A DNA stretch of 8,451 nt from Caldifarciminota bacterium (GTDB taxonomy: Bacteria > Hydrothermota > UBA3073 > NMUJ01): positions 1 to 8,451 of the forward strand of contig JAGGUB010000057.1 of NCBI GenBank assembly GCA_021158725.1. Reading direction: 5' to 3'. The notes under the pieces were generated by a model. The model did no database searches and had not been told where the DNA came from. It worked only from the letters and a program-made list of their open reading frames with translations. Below are positions 1-7,274 of the stretch, piece after piece (the first letter of the stretch is position 1; every line of letters starts with the position of its first letter). The position numbers and the translations under genes were made by a program.

Positions 1-1921
1 GCACACTATTAACCGTCATTATGAAGGTTATGGCAAGTTGTAACTTCCTATAGCTGTCGGGGTTGGACACCTTCACTGTTGTTTGCCAACCCACTTCCTT
101 TTCGTGACCTGCTAACCCATCCGCATATGTGATGAAACGTGCAAAATCTTGATTACCAATGAACACGGACATTATCGCATGTCCACCATATACACGGTAG
201 GATTGCATGAGCTCGTTAGCAAGTGCCATCATATCACGTGTCCCATATGCGAATACATCCCTTATGCACCAGTATAGTGGGTAATCAAATTGCCCATCGA
301 GTTCTTCCGGTTTTACATACTCGGCTAACTTTTCTCTACTCCAGATGGTTTCACCTACGAGATAGAAATGTTCACCCCGCTGTAACTCTATTTCTTCCCT
401 TATGCGTTTACGTAGGTAACGCCATACCTCATGCGGTATGTGTTTGACTGCATCAAGTCGTACCGCATCTGCTCCTGTCTGCTTTATCCAGAATATAGCA
501 TTACTGACAACTGTATCTATCACTTCGGGGTTGGTGAAATCAAACGCTGGCAAAAACGTATCAAACCACGTAGTGAGTGGAAACTCGTCAAACAACCTAA
601 GGTTAGGTCTACCATCGGGTGTATAAGGTGCTGTGAACCACTCCGGATGTCGCTTATACCAGGGATGATCCTCATGCACGTGGTTCAATACCAAGTCCAA
701 CATAACCCTAATACCATGTTGATGTGCCAGCTTCACCAGCTTTCTGAGTAGATGCATGTCACCAAACCGATGCTCTACTTTGGTAGGATGTACTGGCCAA
801 TACCCATGGTACCCTGTATACTTACGGTAAGGAGGGAACGACTCCCTATACGCAGAGTCGGGCCCTTGGTAGACAGGTGATATCCATAACACGTTGATAC
901 CAAGTGAATCAAAATACCCCTCACGTAGTTTATGGATTATGCCGATGAGGTCACCTCCCTGATAGTTACACTTGGGTGATAATTCCACATCTTCCACAGG
1001 TTCGTCATTACTTGTGTCACCGTTACAGAACCTATCGATAATCATGTAGTATATGATAGCGTCACGCCAATCAAATTGGGGCTCCACATCGATGTACTCT
1101 TCGAAATAAAGTTCGTTTGCGTAGATACCGTCAGTATTAGCTGCGTTGAGTTTAAACCAATGCTTACCAGCAGATAGGTTGGTGAGCTTGCAATCGATCA
1201 GATTACCTCTTACCTGCCAACCACCCTTTAGCACCCTATTGTTTGTAACCACCGATATAGTCTGTGGGTCGAGCCTCCCATTGTCAAATCTAACCTCGAA
1301 TTGTAACGTATCACCATGTATTTGTTTGGTTTCACCTATCAGTATCGGTACTTTACCACCTATGTTTAGCACTGAATTGTAGCCACCAAACCCATCCGGC
1401 CGCTTATCGGGGTTATGCTCATCATGTATCCATCTACCGTCGACTACAAACTTGTATTGATATACACCAATGGGTAGCTTTAACTCTACTTCGTATATAC
1501 CGTCATGGTCGTCATCCCTCATGTGGGTGAGATTGGGGTTCCAATCATTAAACTCACCCGCAAGATACACGGTACTACCGGGTTTACCATGGTAACGAAA
1601 CGTTACAGTTACCAACTTACGTGCCCGTAAAGTTATCACCCCATAAGCGGTATCACCATCAACATTGGTTACTTTAAACCTCACATGTGTGAGCCCACAC
1701 CAGTCATGCCTGGTATAGACTATAATCTTGTTGTCAACCGTATCATAACTTATAGTTATTGCATCGATGTGCTCACTGAACTCCATCCGTAATGACTTAG
1801 GTACAGCAGTGTTAACAACAAAATAAGTGAGATCGATCTCCGATCGTCTACCTGGTTCCACGTATAAAGTGGGTATATGATCGACCATCAACATACTGGT
1901 GAGCCACACAATTATCCACAT
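1..1921 (-). CDS. GH13 alpha-amylase-family enzyme with CBM48-like module (C-terminus cut by window edge)
   Basis: A glycoside hydrolase family 13 enzyme expected to cut or transfer alpha-glucosidic bonds in starch, glycogen or maltodextrin. The frame is open from ATG at 1921 to base 1 (640 codons), so the 3' end lies outside. The N-terminus is a short hydrophobic stretch (residues 2-13) that is only a weak signal peptide, followed by a beta-rich segment (about 18-100). A CBM48/AMPK-type glucan-binding module covers about 103-187 (GEFNDWNP at 122-129, YKFVVDGRW at 156-164, then the N-rich end), and another beta-rich linker covers 190-275. The catalytic barrel begins near 285. Region I is DLVLNH (409-414). 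Region II is GADAVRLDAVKH with nucleophile D490. Region III is LVGETIW with acid/base E524. Region IV is FIGNQD with D592, where the usual His is Gln591. The barrel stops just before the expected YGDE-type stretch. The ATG lies 2 nt past the binding-protein stop, with an SD-like AGGAAGAG at 1934-1927, so it belongs to the transporter operon. Exact specificity (alpha-amylase, neopullulanase, transferase) is not decided. Confidence 0.93.
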   Translation of the reverse strand, partial: MWIIVWLTSMLMVDHIPTLYVEPGRRSEIDLTYFVVNTAVPKSLRMEFSEHIDAITISYDTVDNKIIVYTRHDWCGLTHVRFKVTNVDGDTAYGVITLRARKLVTVTFRYHGKPGSTVYLAGEFNDWNPNLTHMRDDDHDGIYEVELKLPIGVYQYKFVVDGRWIHDEHNPDKRPDGFGGYNSVLNIGGKVPILIGETKQIHGDTLQFEVRFDNGRLDPQTISVVTNNRVLKGGWQVRGNLIDCKLTNLSAGKHWFKLNAANTDGIYANELYFEEYIDVEPQFDWRDAIIYYMIIDRFCNGDTSNDEPVEDVELSPKCNYQGGDLIGIIHKLREGYFDSLGINVLWISPVYQGPDSAYRESFPPYRKYTGYHGYWPVHPTKVEHRFGDMHLLRKLVKLAHQHGIRVMLDLVLNHVHEDHPWYKRHPEWFTAPYTPDGRPNLRLFDEFPLTTWFDTFLPAFDFTNPEVIDTVVSNAIFWIKQTGADAVRLDAVKHIPHEVWRYLRKRIREEIELQRGEHFYLVGETIWSREKLAEYVKPEELDGQFDYPLYWCIRDVFAYGTRDMMALANELMQSYRVYGGHAIMSVFIGNQDFARFITYADGLAGHEKEVGWQTTVKVSNPDSYRKLQLAITFIMTVNSV

Positions 1922-1923
1922 GG

Positions 1924-3105
1924 TTACTCTTCCTGTAATATTGCGTTTATTTTATACACGATGAGCTCCAGCGCCTCCTTTACGGGTTTCTCACCCATGA
2001 GTGCAGCCTCCATTATGGGGTTAGCTACATCTTCGATGGCAGGATAATCTGCTAACACCGGTCGTGCTATTGCGTACTGTAGTTGATATAGGAAAACCTT
2101 CAGATACGGATGACGTATGGTATCAACGTATGGGAATGCTTCCATATTCACGGGTATCTGACCCAACTCATTAGCCCATTTTATCTGTGACTCTTTCGAT
2201 ACGATAAACTTTATGAATTCAACTGCCTCGTGTTTGTGTTTGGTGCCACGAAATATCACAAAATTTGTACCACCAATCGTGGTGTACCCCCCTTTTTTAC
2301 CCGCTGGTATAGGGGCGACACCGAAATCTATACCTATAGTTTTTAACAGCTTTATCTTCCATGGACCATTAAGTACCATCGCATACTTTTCGTTTTGAAA
2401 CCCCATATCGGGGTCGATTGCACCCGACTTCCATGCACCAGGTTCTACTTTGTATTTACGGTATAGGTCGACTTTAAACTGCAATGCAGCTACCGCTTCG
2501 GGTGAATTCAACACACACGTGTTATCCTCAATAAAGTTAGCACCAAATGAATAGAAAAACGGTAGCGTCCACCACAACGTGTTACGCATAGCGAACCCGT
2601 ATATACCTTTGGAGCGATCTGTCAACTTCTGTGCGTATTTGAGGAATTCGGCCCACGTAGCAGGTGGTTTGTTCGGGTCGAGCCCCGCCTCACGGAATAA
2701 CCTCTTATTATAGAATAGACATACACAGGTGAGCTGATCCGGCACCCCATATAGCTTGCCATTTAGGATACAGGATTGTAAAGCTACAGGTACAATTTTA
2801 TCGGCAAGCTCACCTATGTCGATATCAAGTAACGCATGACGGTGCGCCAGCTTACCAAGGAATGCACAATCCACACGTGCGAGATCGGGTGCGGTACGGG
2901 TTGCACATGCAGTAAGTATTTTCTGTTCCTGCCCCTCAAACGGTATACGTTGTACATTAACTTCTATGCCGGTAGATTCTTCGAACGCTGTCACTAACTG
3001 TTTGAATACTGCAAACTCCTCATCGTTGTAGCTTACCCATACTTTAAGTTGTGCATCCACTATAAATGGTATGACAACCGTCATCAATGCTATAAACCTA
3101 CGCAT
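1924..3105 (-). CDS. CUT1 sugar ABC transporter, extracellular solute-binding protein (MalE type)
   Basis: Captures sugars, probably maltodextrins or other oligosaccharides, outside the inner membrane and delivers them to the two permeases encoded just upstream. The 393-residue length is normal for solute-binding protein family 1. I place the start at ATG 3105: a strong AAAAGGAGGT lies 3 nt upstream, and from here the protein begins with a classic signal peptide (MRR, hydrophobic core to V16, likely cleavage after VDA at 18). A GTG at 3123 would add six residues and precede the SD. There is no lipobox, so the mature protein should be free in a periplasm. Family marks include FEESTGIEV near 41-49, NGPW near 246-249, and TTIGGTNFVIF near 285-295 followed by the HEAVEFIKFIV segment. 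Six cysteines (67, 80, 112, 127, 129, 197) are unusual for this family. The substrate is inferred from the adjacent GH13 gene, not read from the sequence. Confidence 0.93.
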   Translation of the reverse strand: MRRFIALMTVVIPFIVDAQLKVWVSYNDEEFAVFKQLVTAFEESTGIEVNVQRIPFEGQEQKILTACATRTAPDLARVDCAFLGKLAHRHALLDIDIGELADKIVPVALQSCILNGKLYGVPDQLTCVCLFYNKRLFREAGLDPNKPPATWAEFLKYAQKLTDRSKGIYGFAMRNTLWWTLPFFYSFGANFIEDNTCVLNSPEAVAALQFKVDLYRKYKVEPGAWKSGAIDPDMGFQNEKYAMVLNGPWKIKLLKTIGIDFGVAPIPAGKKGGYTTIGGTNFVIFRGTKHKHEAVEFIKFIVSKESQIKWANELGQIPVNMEAFPYVDTIRHPYLKVFLYQLQYAIARPVLADYPAIEDVANPIMEAALMGEKPVKEALELIVYKINAILQEE

Positions 3106-3108
3106 GAT

Positions 3109-3118
3109 ACCTCCTTTT
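3109..3118 (-). promoter_or_regulatory. Strong ribosome binding site that fixes the binding-protein start
   Basis: The minus strand reads AAAAGGAGGT, a near-perfect anti-SD match, in the 14-nt gap between the MalG-type stop (TGA at 3122-3120) and ATG 3105. It decides for ATG 3105 over the upstream GTG 3123. It may also let the soluble binding protein be made in excess over the permeases, as is usual for these transporters (inference). Confidence 0.85.
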
Positions 3119-3119
3119 A

Positions 3120-3935
3120 TCACCCCTTTATTGCACCACGTAATATACCCTCGATAAAGTAACGCTGTGCAAAGATAAATATCATGGTTATCGGCAATAT
3201 CGATATCGCTGATGCAGCCATCTTCAACGTATGTAGCTCCTCATGTGCACTGCGGAACATGGCCAACCCCACCGGTACTGTATACATGTGCTCATCGGTG
3301 GCCACTATCAATTGCCACAGAAAGTTATTCCAATGGAATTGAAACGTAAGCAAGAATACAGTTGCTATCATCGCACCTGACAACGGCACTATTAGCTTCA
3401 GGAATATTGTCCAGTTATTGGCACCATCCACTCTTGCGGCATCCACCAACTCATCAGGTATGGTCTTCATATATTGTACAAGTAAGAACATACCGAATAC
3501 GTTTGCAAGATGTGGTATGATCATCGCTTTGTAGGTGTTGATCCAACCCAACCTATACACTATTGCGAACTGTGGTACAACGAACATAAGGCCCGGTACC
3601 ATAAGTACTGATAGGAACATACCAAACAATGGACGTTTAAACGGGAACTCCAGTTTAGCGAACGCAAACGCTGCCATTGTACACAGTACTGTGGCACCTA
3701 ACGCACCAATCGAGGCGACGATGAGCGAATTTACAAAGTAGCGCCCAAACTTGTATTGTGTGAGCACACTTTTATAGTTGCTTAAAGTAGGCGGTCGCGG
3801 TATGATAGTAAGTGTAAGCCCGGTACCTATGGGTTTGAGTGACGTTATTATCATCCATATGAATGGAAACAACACCACTATCAAGAAAACCGTAAGCCAA
3901 AAATATATGATAAATGCTTTAACTTTGTTCACCAT
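3120..3935 (-). CDS. CUT1 sugar ABC transporter permease (MalG type)
   Basis: Inner-membrane permease subunit that pairs with the MalF-type protein to form the sugar channel. At 271 residues it is typical of MalG/LacG-type subunits. It shows an N-terminal membrane helix (about 8-31), the early motif TSLKP (31-35), further hydrophobic segments around 70-94, 103-127, 137-155 and 185-205, and a last one near 240-257. The cytoplasmic EAA loop that docks to the ATPase is clear: DELVDAARVDGANNW at 161-175 with the conserved Gly171, followed by LIVPLSG. ATG 3935 overlaps the end of the MalF-type gene by 7 nt. No good SD is visible, so translation is probably coupled to the upstream gene. The stop sits 14 nt before the binding-protein ATG. 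Confidence 0.94.
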   Translation of the reverse strand: MVNKVKAFIIYFWLTVFLIVVLFPFIWMIITSLKPIGTGLTLTIIPRPPTLSNYKSVLTQYKFGRYFVNSLIVASIGALGATVLCTMAAFAFAKLEFPFKRPLFGMFLSVLMVPGLMFVVPQFAIVYRLGWINTYKAMIIPHLANVFGMFLLVQYMKTIPDELVDAARVDGANNWTIFLKLIVPLSGAMIATVFLLTFQFHWNNFLWQLIVATDEHMYTVPVGLAMFRSAHEELHTLKMAASAISILPITMIFIFAQRYFIEGILRGAIKG

Positions 3936-4822
3936 TCCACACGCAACAGTTTAGCACTTACAGCTGATATGATCAATGCAATTATCAGCAATACAAACGA
4001 TATAGCGGCTGCATAGCCGAGCTTAAGTGACTCGAGGTTACGAAACAGGTACAGGCCAGCTACTTTAGTGCAACCCAGTATGTGGCTACCTACACGTATG
4101 ATGGGACCACCACCTGTCATCCCGTAGAATTCGGCAAACGCCGATAATGCACCTATTATCCCAGTCACCACCATAAACAATGTGATAGGCTTGAGCATCG
4201 GTAACGTAATGTAGAAGAGCTGTTTCCATGGTGGTGCACCATCTATTGAAGCTGCCTCGTATAATGAACGTGGTATATTCTGTAAGCCTGCGAGATACAA
4301 CAGCATGCCGAACCCACACCCTTTGAGTGTCATAGCTATCGCAACACTTAACATGGCGGTTTTGGGTGACGCCAGCAATGGCGGTATATTAATCCCTATA
4401 CGTTGCAATAACTGCGTAATAATACCATATGGGTGTGCGTATAGGAACTTCCAAACGATAGCAACCACAAACACATCCAAAAGGTAAGGCAAGAAAAACC
4501 CTGTACGGTAGAGTTTGACCAGTGAAAACGTGCGATGCAGGAGGTTGGCCAATATCAATGAAACAAATATACTAAGCGGTATAGTGATTGCACCATATAG
4601 TAGTGACATGAGGATAGACCACCAGAATTCAACATCTTTCATCAACTTTATATAGTTATGCAGATGAACGAATTTGAGTGCATTAAACGCATCGTATATG
4701 TCTGTAACCTTGTGGAAACTCAAGTACAGTGCGTAAAAGAATGGATACCCCAAGAATACTGCAAAGAATATCGCAAACGGTATTATAAAGAGATACGCTT
4801 GCCAACTGGTACGTGATACCAT
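3929..4822 (-). CDS. CUT1 sugar ABC transporter permease (MalF type)
   Basis: Second inner-membrane permease of the sugar transporter. From ATG 4822 it has 297 residues. The first membrane helix (about 9-34, ending ALYLSF) sits where this family normally has it, preceded by a short polar stretch. The EAA loop is present: SLYEAASIDGAPPW at 186-199 with Gly195, followed by ITLPMLKP. The C-terminal part has a TGGGP turn (236-240) and ends with a hydrophobic helix (about 271-290). The frame is also open to a TTG at 4855, giving 308 residues. I prefer ATG 4822 because that TTG forms the first bases of a TTGACA promoter box, no SD precedes either start, and the extra 11 residues resemble no family feature. 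The gene overlaps the MalG-type gene by 7 nt. Its start lies 34 nt after the DUF401 stop. Confidence 0.92.
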   Translation of the reverse strand: MVSRTSWQAYLFIIPFAIFFAVFLGYPFFYALYLSFHKVTDIYDAFNALKFVHLHNYIKLMKDVEFWWSILMSLLYGAITIPLSIFVSLILANLLHRTFSLVKLYRTGFFLPYLLDVFVVAIVWKFLYAHPYGIITQLLQRIGINIPPLLASPKTAMLSVAIAMTLKGCGFGMLLYLAGLQNIPRSLYEAASIDGAPPWKQLFYITLPMLKPITLFMVVTGIIGALSAFAEFYGMTGGGPIIRVGSHILGCTKVAGLYLFRNLESLKLGYAAAISFVLLIIALIISAVSAKLLRVEW

Positions 4823-4828
4823 CGTTGA

Positions 4829-4855
4829 AATATAGGAAAGTTGGGTGATTGTCAA
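4829..4855 (-). promoter_or_regulatory. Probable promoter for the transporter-amylase operon
   Basis: On the minus strand TTGACA (4855-4850) is followed after 15 nt by TATATT (4834-4829). A 17-nt reading gives TATTTC at 4832-4827. If TATATT is the -10, its last base at -7 places +1 at about 4822, exactly on the proposed ATG, so the mRNA would be leaderless. The -35 is a perfect consensus match; the 15-nt spacer is short. It would let the transporter and amylase be expressed independently of the DUF401 gene. Confidence 0.5.
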
Positions 4856-4856
4856 T

Positions 4857-6035
4857 TTAATGGATATAGGTTAATATCACCACTATGAGCATGATTATAG
4901 CCACGGGTAAGATACATTTTTTGATGAACCCCATCATTGAGGTTTTGAAATAACTGACAGTTATTGCCACACATGGATGTACGGGTGATATCACGTAGCC
5001 AAAGAATATGCTCACGTAGATGAGCGAAAATACGAACCCCGACATATTGCCCGACTTGGTCAAATATATAGGTAATATGATGGATGCCGGTAGTTGCACC
5101 CTACCAGTAGCGAACCCAAGTAGGAAGCCACCCCATATTGATAGTGTAATAGGTGAAACCTCTATCCCCGCAATCCTATCCGCTATAGGTGATACCTTGA
5201 ATATATTGAAGAATATGAACATACCCAGGATGATGGCACCAAACTCCCACGGCCGCATCTTGGTGATAATCTTCCTATAATTAATACGTTTGGGGCTTAA
5301 CCTCACCGCCAGTATCAAGCTCATCAATACACCTATGAGTGTAGATATGCTTTTGTATTTGAGGCTGAAAGCCCTTTGTATGGCGAAGTCGATAACTGGT
5401 GCAACCATCAATATGGAGATTGGTATGAGTAACCCACGTAACGAGAAATCCGACTTATGTGTGAGCTTATCACTGATTTTAACCAAAAAGAACAGGTACC
5501 CCAGCACAAACGCAAGTACGAACCACACAAGTAGGTAGGGTAACACATCATATACCGTGAAGCCAACAATCTTTGTTGCCGCTATGAGTGCAGCACTCAA
5601 CGGATAGATGAGTATCAATAGGTGTCTAAACCATATGTTGATCGCAGTCTTCAACTCGCCACCCTCTTCGCTTGCCACCTTCTGTACCATAGGTGCAGAC
5701 AGCAGCGCACCACCCGGCATCGGTAGCATACCCACAAGTGCAGGTACAAGTATAAGTAACCCCCTTTTACCAATACGTAGGTTGTTGAGTAAAAGGTCGA
5801 GCTCACCACTGTACTCCATGATACCACCGATAAGCGGGATGACACTTACCGCGATAGCTAACAGAAGTATATCAACATTTGTGACGGTATCCACAATCTG
5901 GGTACATACCTTTATTGGTGTAATCGTCAGCAACCCAAGGATAAGGCCACCCACCACAAGTGCGAGTGGAAAGCTCCTCCTCGATATTATGAATATCGAG
6001 GCTATCGATAGAACGAAAGCGACCCATACTTTCAT
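4857..6035 (-). CDS. DUF401 family integral membrane transporter
   Basis: A 392-residue, very hydrophobic protein with roughly ten or eleven membrane segments. I recognise it as DUF401 (PF04165), thought to belong to the ion-transporter superfamily of secondary carriers with GntP- and DcuC-like members. The first half carries LPMPGGALLSAPMV (104-117), a discontinuous helix motif of the kind that binds substrate. The second half has GFATGRVQLPASIILP (307-322) in the matching position, and GYVISPVHPC (356-365) is typical of DUF401. The two halves look like a diverged repeat. The substrate is unknown for the family; an organic acid or sugar acid is a guess. The ATG at 6035 directly abuts an AGAGG with no spacer, and a TTGACA lies upstream, so it may be leaderless. 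It is co-directional with the sugar transporter with 34 nt between, which suggests but does not prove a shared role. Confidence 0.85.
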   Translation of the reverse strand: MKVWVAFVLSIASIFIISRRSFPLALVVGGLILGLLTITPIKVCTQIVDTVTNVDILLLAIAVSVIPLIGGIMEYSGELDLLLNNLRIGKRGLLILVPALVGMLPMPGGALLSAPMVQKVASEEGGELKTAINIWFRHLLILIYPLSAALIAATKIVGFTVYDVLPYLLVWFVLAFVLGYLFFLVKISDKLTHKSDFSLRGLLIPISILMVAPVIDFAIQRAFSLKYKSISTLIGVLMSLILAVRLSPKRINYRKIITKMRPWEFGAIILGMFIFFNIFKVSPIADRIAGIEVSPITLSIWGGFLLGFATGRVQLPASIILPIYLTKSGNMSGFVFSLIYVSIFFGYVISPVHPCVAITVSYFKTSMMGFIKKCILPVAIIMLIVVILTYIH

Positions 6036-6053
6036 CCTCTATGTATCAGAGGA
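6031..6053. repeat. Inverted repeat at DUF401 start, copy 1 of a shared element
   Basis: The plus strand contains ATCCTCT (6034-6040), a 7-nt loop, then AGAGGAT (6048-6054), a perfect 7-bp inverted repeat covering the DUF401 start codon and -10 box. The 23 nt at 6031-6053 match 7709-7731 at 16 positions without gaps, including the 10-mer TATCAGAGGA. It could be an operator or an mRNA hairpin. Confidence 0.5.
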
Positions 6054-6069
6054 TTGATGGATTTGTCAA
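6040..6069 (-). promoter_or_regulatory. Probable promoter of the DUF401 gene
   Basis: The minus strand has a perfect TTGACA (6069-6064), 18 nt, then TACATA (6045-6040) preceded by TG one base away (extended -10 form). The predicted +1 falls on or within 2 nt of ATG 6035. The -10 matches consensus at only three of six positions. It overlaps the hairpin at 6034-6054, so DNA-binding control here is plausible. Confidence 0.45.
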
Positions 6070-6090
6070 CACATCCCGTAATTTGATGGG

Positions 6091-6117
6091 TTGATTGATT
6101 CGCTCCATCGATATAAT
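6091..6117 (+). promoter_or_regulatory. Probable rtcA promoter
   Basis: A perfect TATAAT at 6112-6117 lies 10 nt before the rtcA ATG. TTGATT at 6091-6096 is a fair -35 at a short 15-nt spacing. Transcription would start at about 6124-6125, leaving only 3-4 nt before the ATG and no room for an SD. Confidence 0.6.
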
Positions 6118-6127
6118 CTAATTCACT

Positions 6128-7180
6128 ATGGGGTTGATCGAGATCGATGGCGCATATCGTGAAGGTGGTGGCCAGATCGTACGTACTGCGTTGGTGTTCA
6201 GCCTACTAACCAGCAAACCCATCCGCGTATTTAATATACGCAAAGGTAGGCAGAAGCCTGGGCTTAAGCCACAACATTTACACGTACTGCAGGCGTTAAC
6301 TAAGCTTACAGATTCGAAAGTTGAAGGTGCTCACCTGGGTAGCTTGGAGATAATATTCTATCCAGGTAAAATTATCGGTGGTCGTTACGAAATAGACTTT
6401 AAGACTGCTGGCGCTATAACGTTGTTTTTACAGACAATACTACCTGTAAGCCTATTCGCACGCAATCCGGTACATCTACGTATAAAGGGAGGTACCGACG
6501 TACCGATGGCGATGACTTGGGATTACTTTCAGCATATTGTCTTACCATACTACAAGGATTTTGCACACGAACTACATGCACGTTGTGTACGACGTGGCTA
6601 CTATCCACCCGGTGGCGGTGAGGTTGAACTCAGGGTTGTACCCAGGTTTGAACAATCTGATTGGGTCACCCTCTGTGATAAAATACGGACTACGTTGTCG
6701 AAGTTGGAACTCGTAGATAGGCCACCGAGTTATAGGTTAAAGGTTACCATACAATCATCCAGCAGGTTACAAGCACGTCATGTACGTGACCGTATACAAC
6801 GTACGATGAGCAAATTGCTGATGGATAAAGGGGTAAACCCAACCTTTGAGGGTAGTTATTGGGATACGTTATCACCGGGTTGTTCGGTCACAATGATACT
6901 CGACTATGGGGATTACGTGACGGGTGTTGATAAACTCTGTGCACCTGGCTTACCTGCGGAGGAGGTTGCCAAACATGTCGTGGATGAGTTCATCCAATTC
7001 ATCCGTAGCCCAGAAGTTATCGATCCACACCTACAGGATAATATCATACCAGTGTTGGCACTACGTGGTGGCCGTGTGAAGATTGTCAAACCCAGCTCCC
7101 ATACGTTGACCAATATCTGGGTAGTTGAACGGTTTCTTGGTGGATTATTTAAGTGGTCGGGTAATATTTTGGTAGCGTAG
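6128..7180 (+). CDS. rtcA: RNA 3'-terminal phosphate cyclase
   Basis: Converts an RNA 3'-phosphate to a 2',3'-cyclic phosphate using ATP through a covalent enzyme-AMP on histidine, a step in RNA end healing and repair in the cytoplasm. At 350 residues it matches the family. The N-terminal signature IDGAYREGGGQIVRTAL (6-22) is followed by GRQKPGLKPQHL (40-51), GGTDVP (121-126) and RGYYPPGGGEV (156-166). The inserted domain covers about 180-275. The C-terminal PSSHTLTNIWVVERFLGG (322-339) carries the nucleophile His325, equivalent to E. coli His309. D304 in LQDN matches the conserved Asp before it. The wording is closer to archaeal RtcA than to E. coli. One oddity is KTAGAITL (92-99), where relatives usually have a G-T/S-AGS core. 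ATG 6128 has no SD and lies 10 nt after a TATAAT. It is divergent from DUF401, and no rtcB or rtcR lies in the window. Confidence 0.95.
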   Translation: MGLIEIDGAYREGGGQIVRTALVFSLLTSKPIRVFNIRKGRQKPGLKPQHLHVLQALTKLTDSKVEGAHLGSLEIIFYPGKIIGGRYEIDFKTAGAITLFLQTILPVSLFARNPVHLRIKGGTDVPMAMTWDYFQHIVLPYYKDFAHELHARCVRRGYYPPGGGEVELRVVPRFEQSDWVTLCDKIRTTLSKLELVDRPPSYRLKVTIQSSSRLQARHVRDRIQRTMSKLLMDKGVNPTFEGSYWDTLSPGCSVTMILDYGDYVTGVDKLCAPGLPAEEVAKHVVDEFIQFIRSPEVIDPHLQDNIIPVLALRGGRVKIVKPSSHTLTNIWVVERFLGGLFKWSGNILVA

Positions 7181-7274
7181 CTTATCTTTTATCAAGTGGT
7201 TCACAGTATCCCCAATGATATTTATGAGAGGTCGGTGGTTATGGTTCACTCTATTCCATAGCCTGTTTCTATTG

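Noticed and set aside
431..751. 106-codon plus-strand open frame opposite the GH13 gene
   Set aside because: It is a shadow of the GH13 catalytic domain, which carries all its motifs on the minus strand.
3105..3123. GTG 3123 as the start of the sugar-binding protein
   Set aside because: It lies upstream of the strong AAAAGGAGGT, which points to ATG 3105, and it would put six polar residues before a normal signal peptide.
5608..6057. 149-codon plus-strand open frame opposite the DUF401 gene
   Set aside because: It is antisense to a well-recognised membrane protein. Its Ser/Ile/Thr-rich composition is what the complement of hydrophobic codons gives, and no family resemblance is seen.
7181..7274. 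Possible terminator and a GGTTCAC duplication (7198-7204, 7243-7249) in the convergent gap
   Set aside because: No stable stem with a T-run is visible on either strand, and the 7-nt repeat is short enough to be chance.
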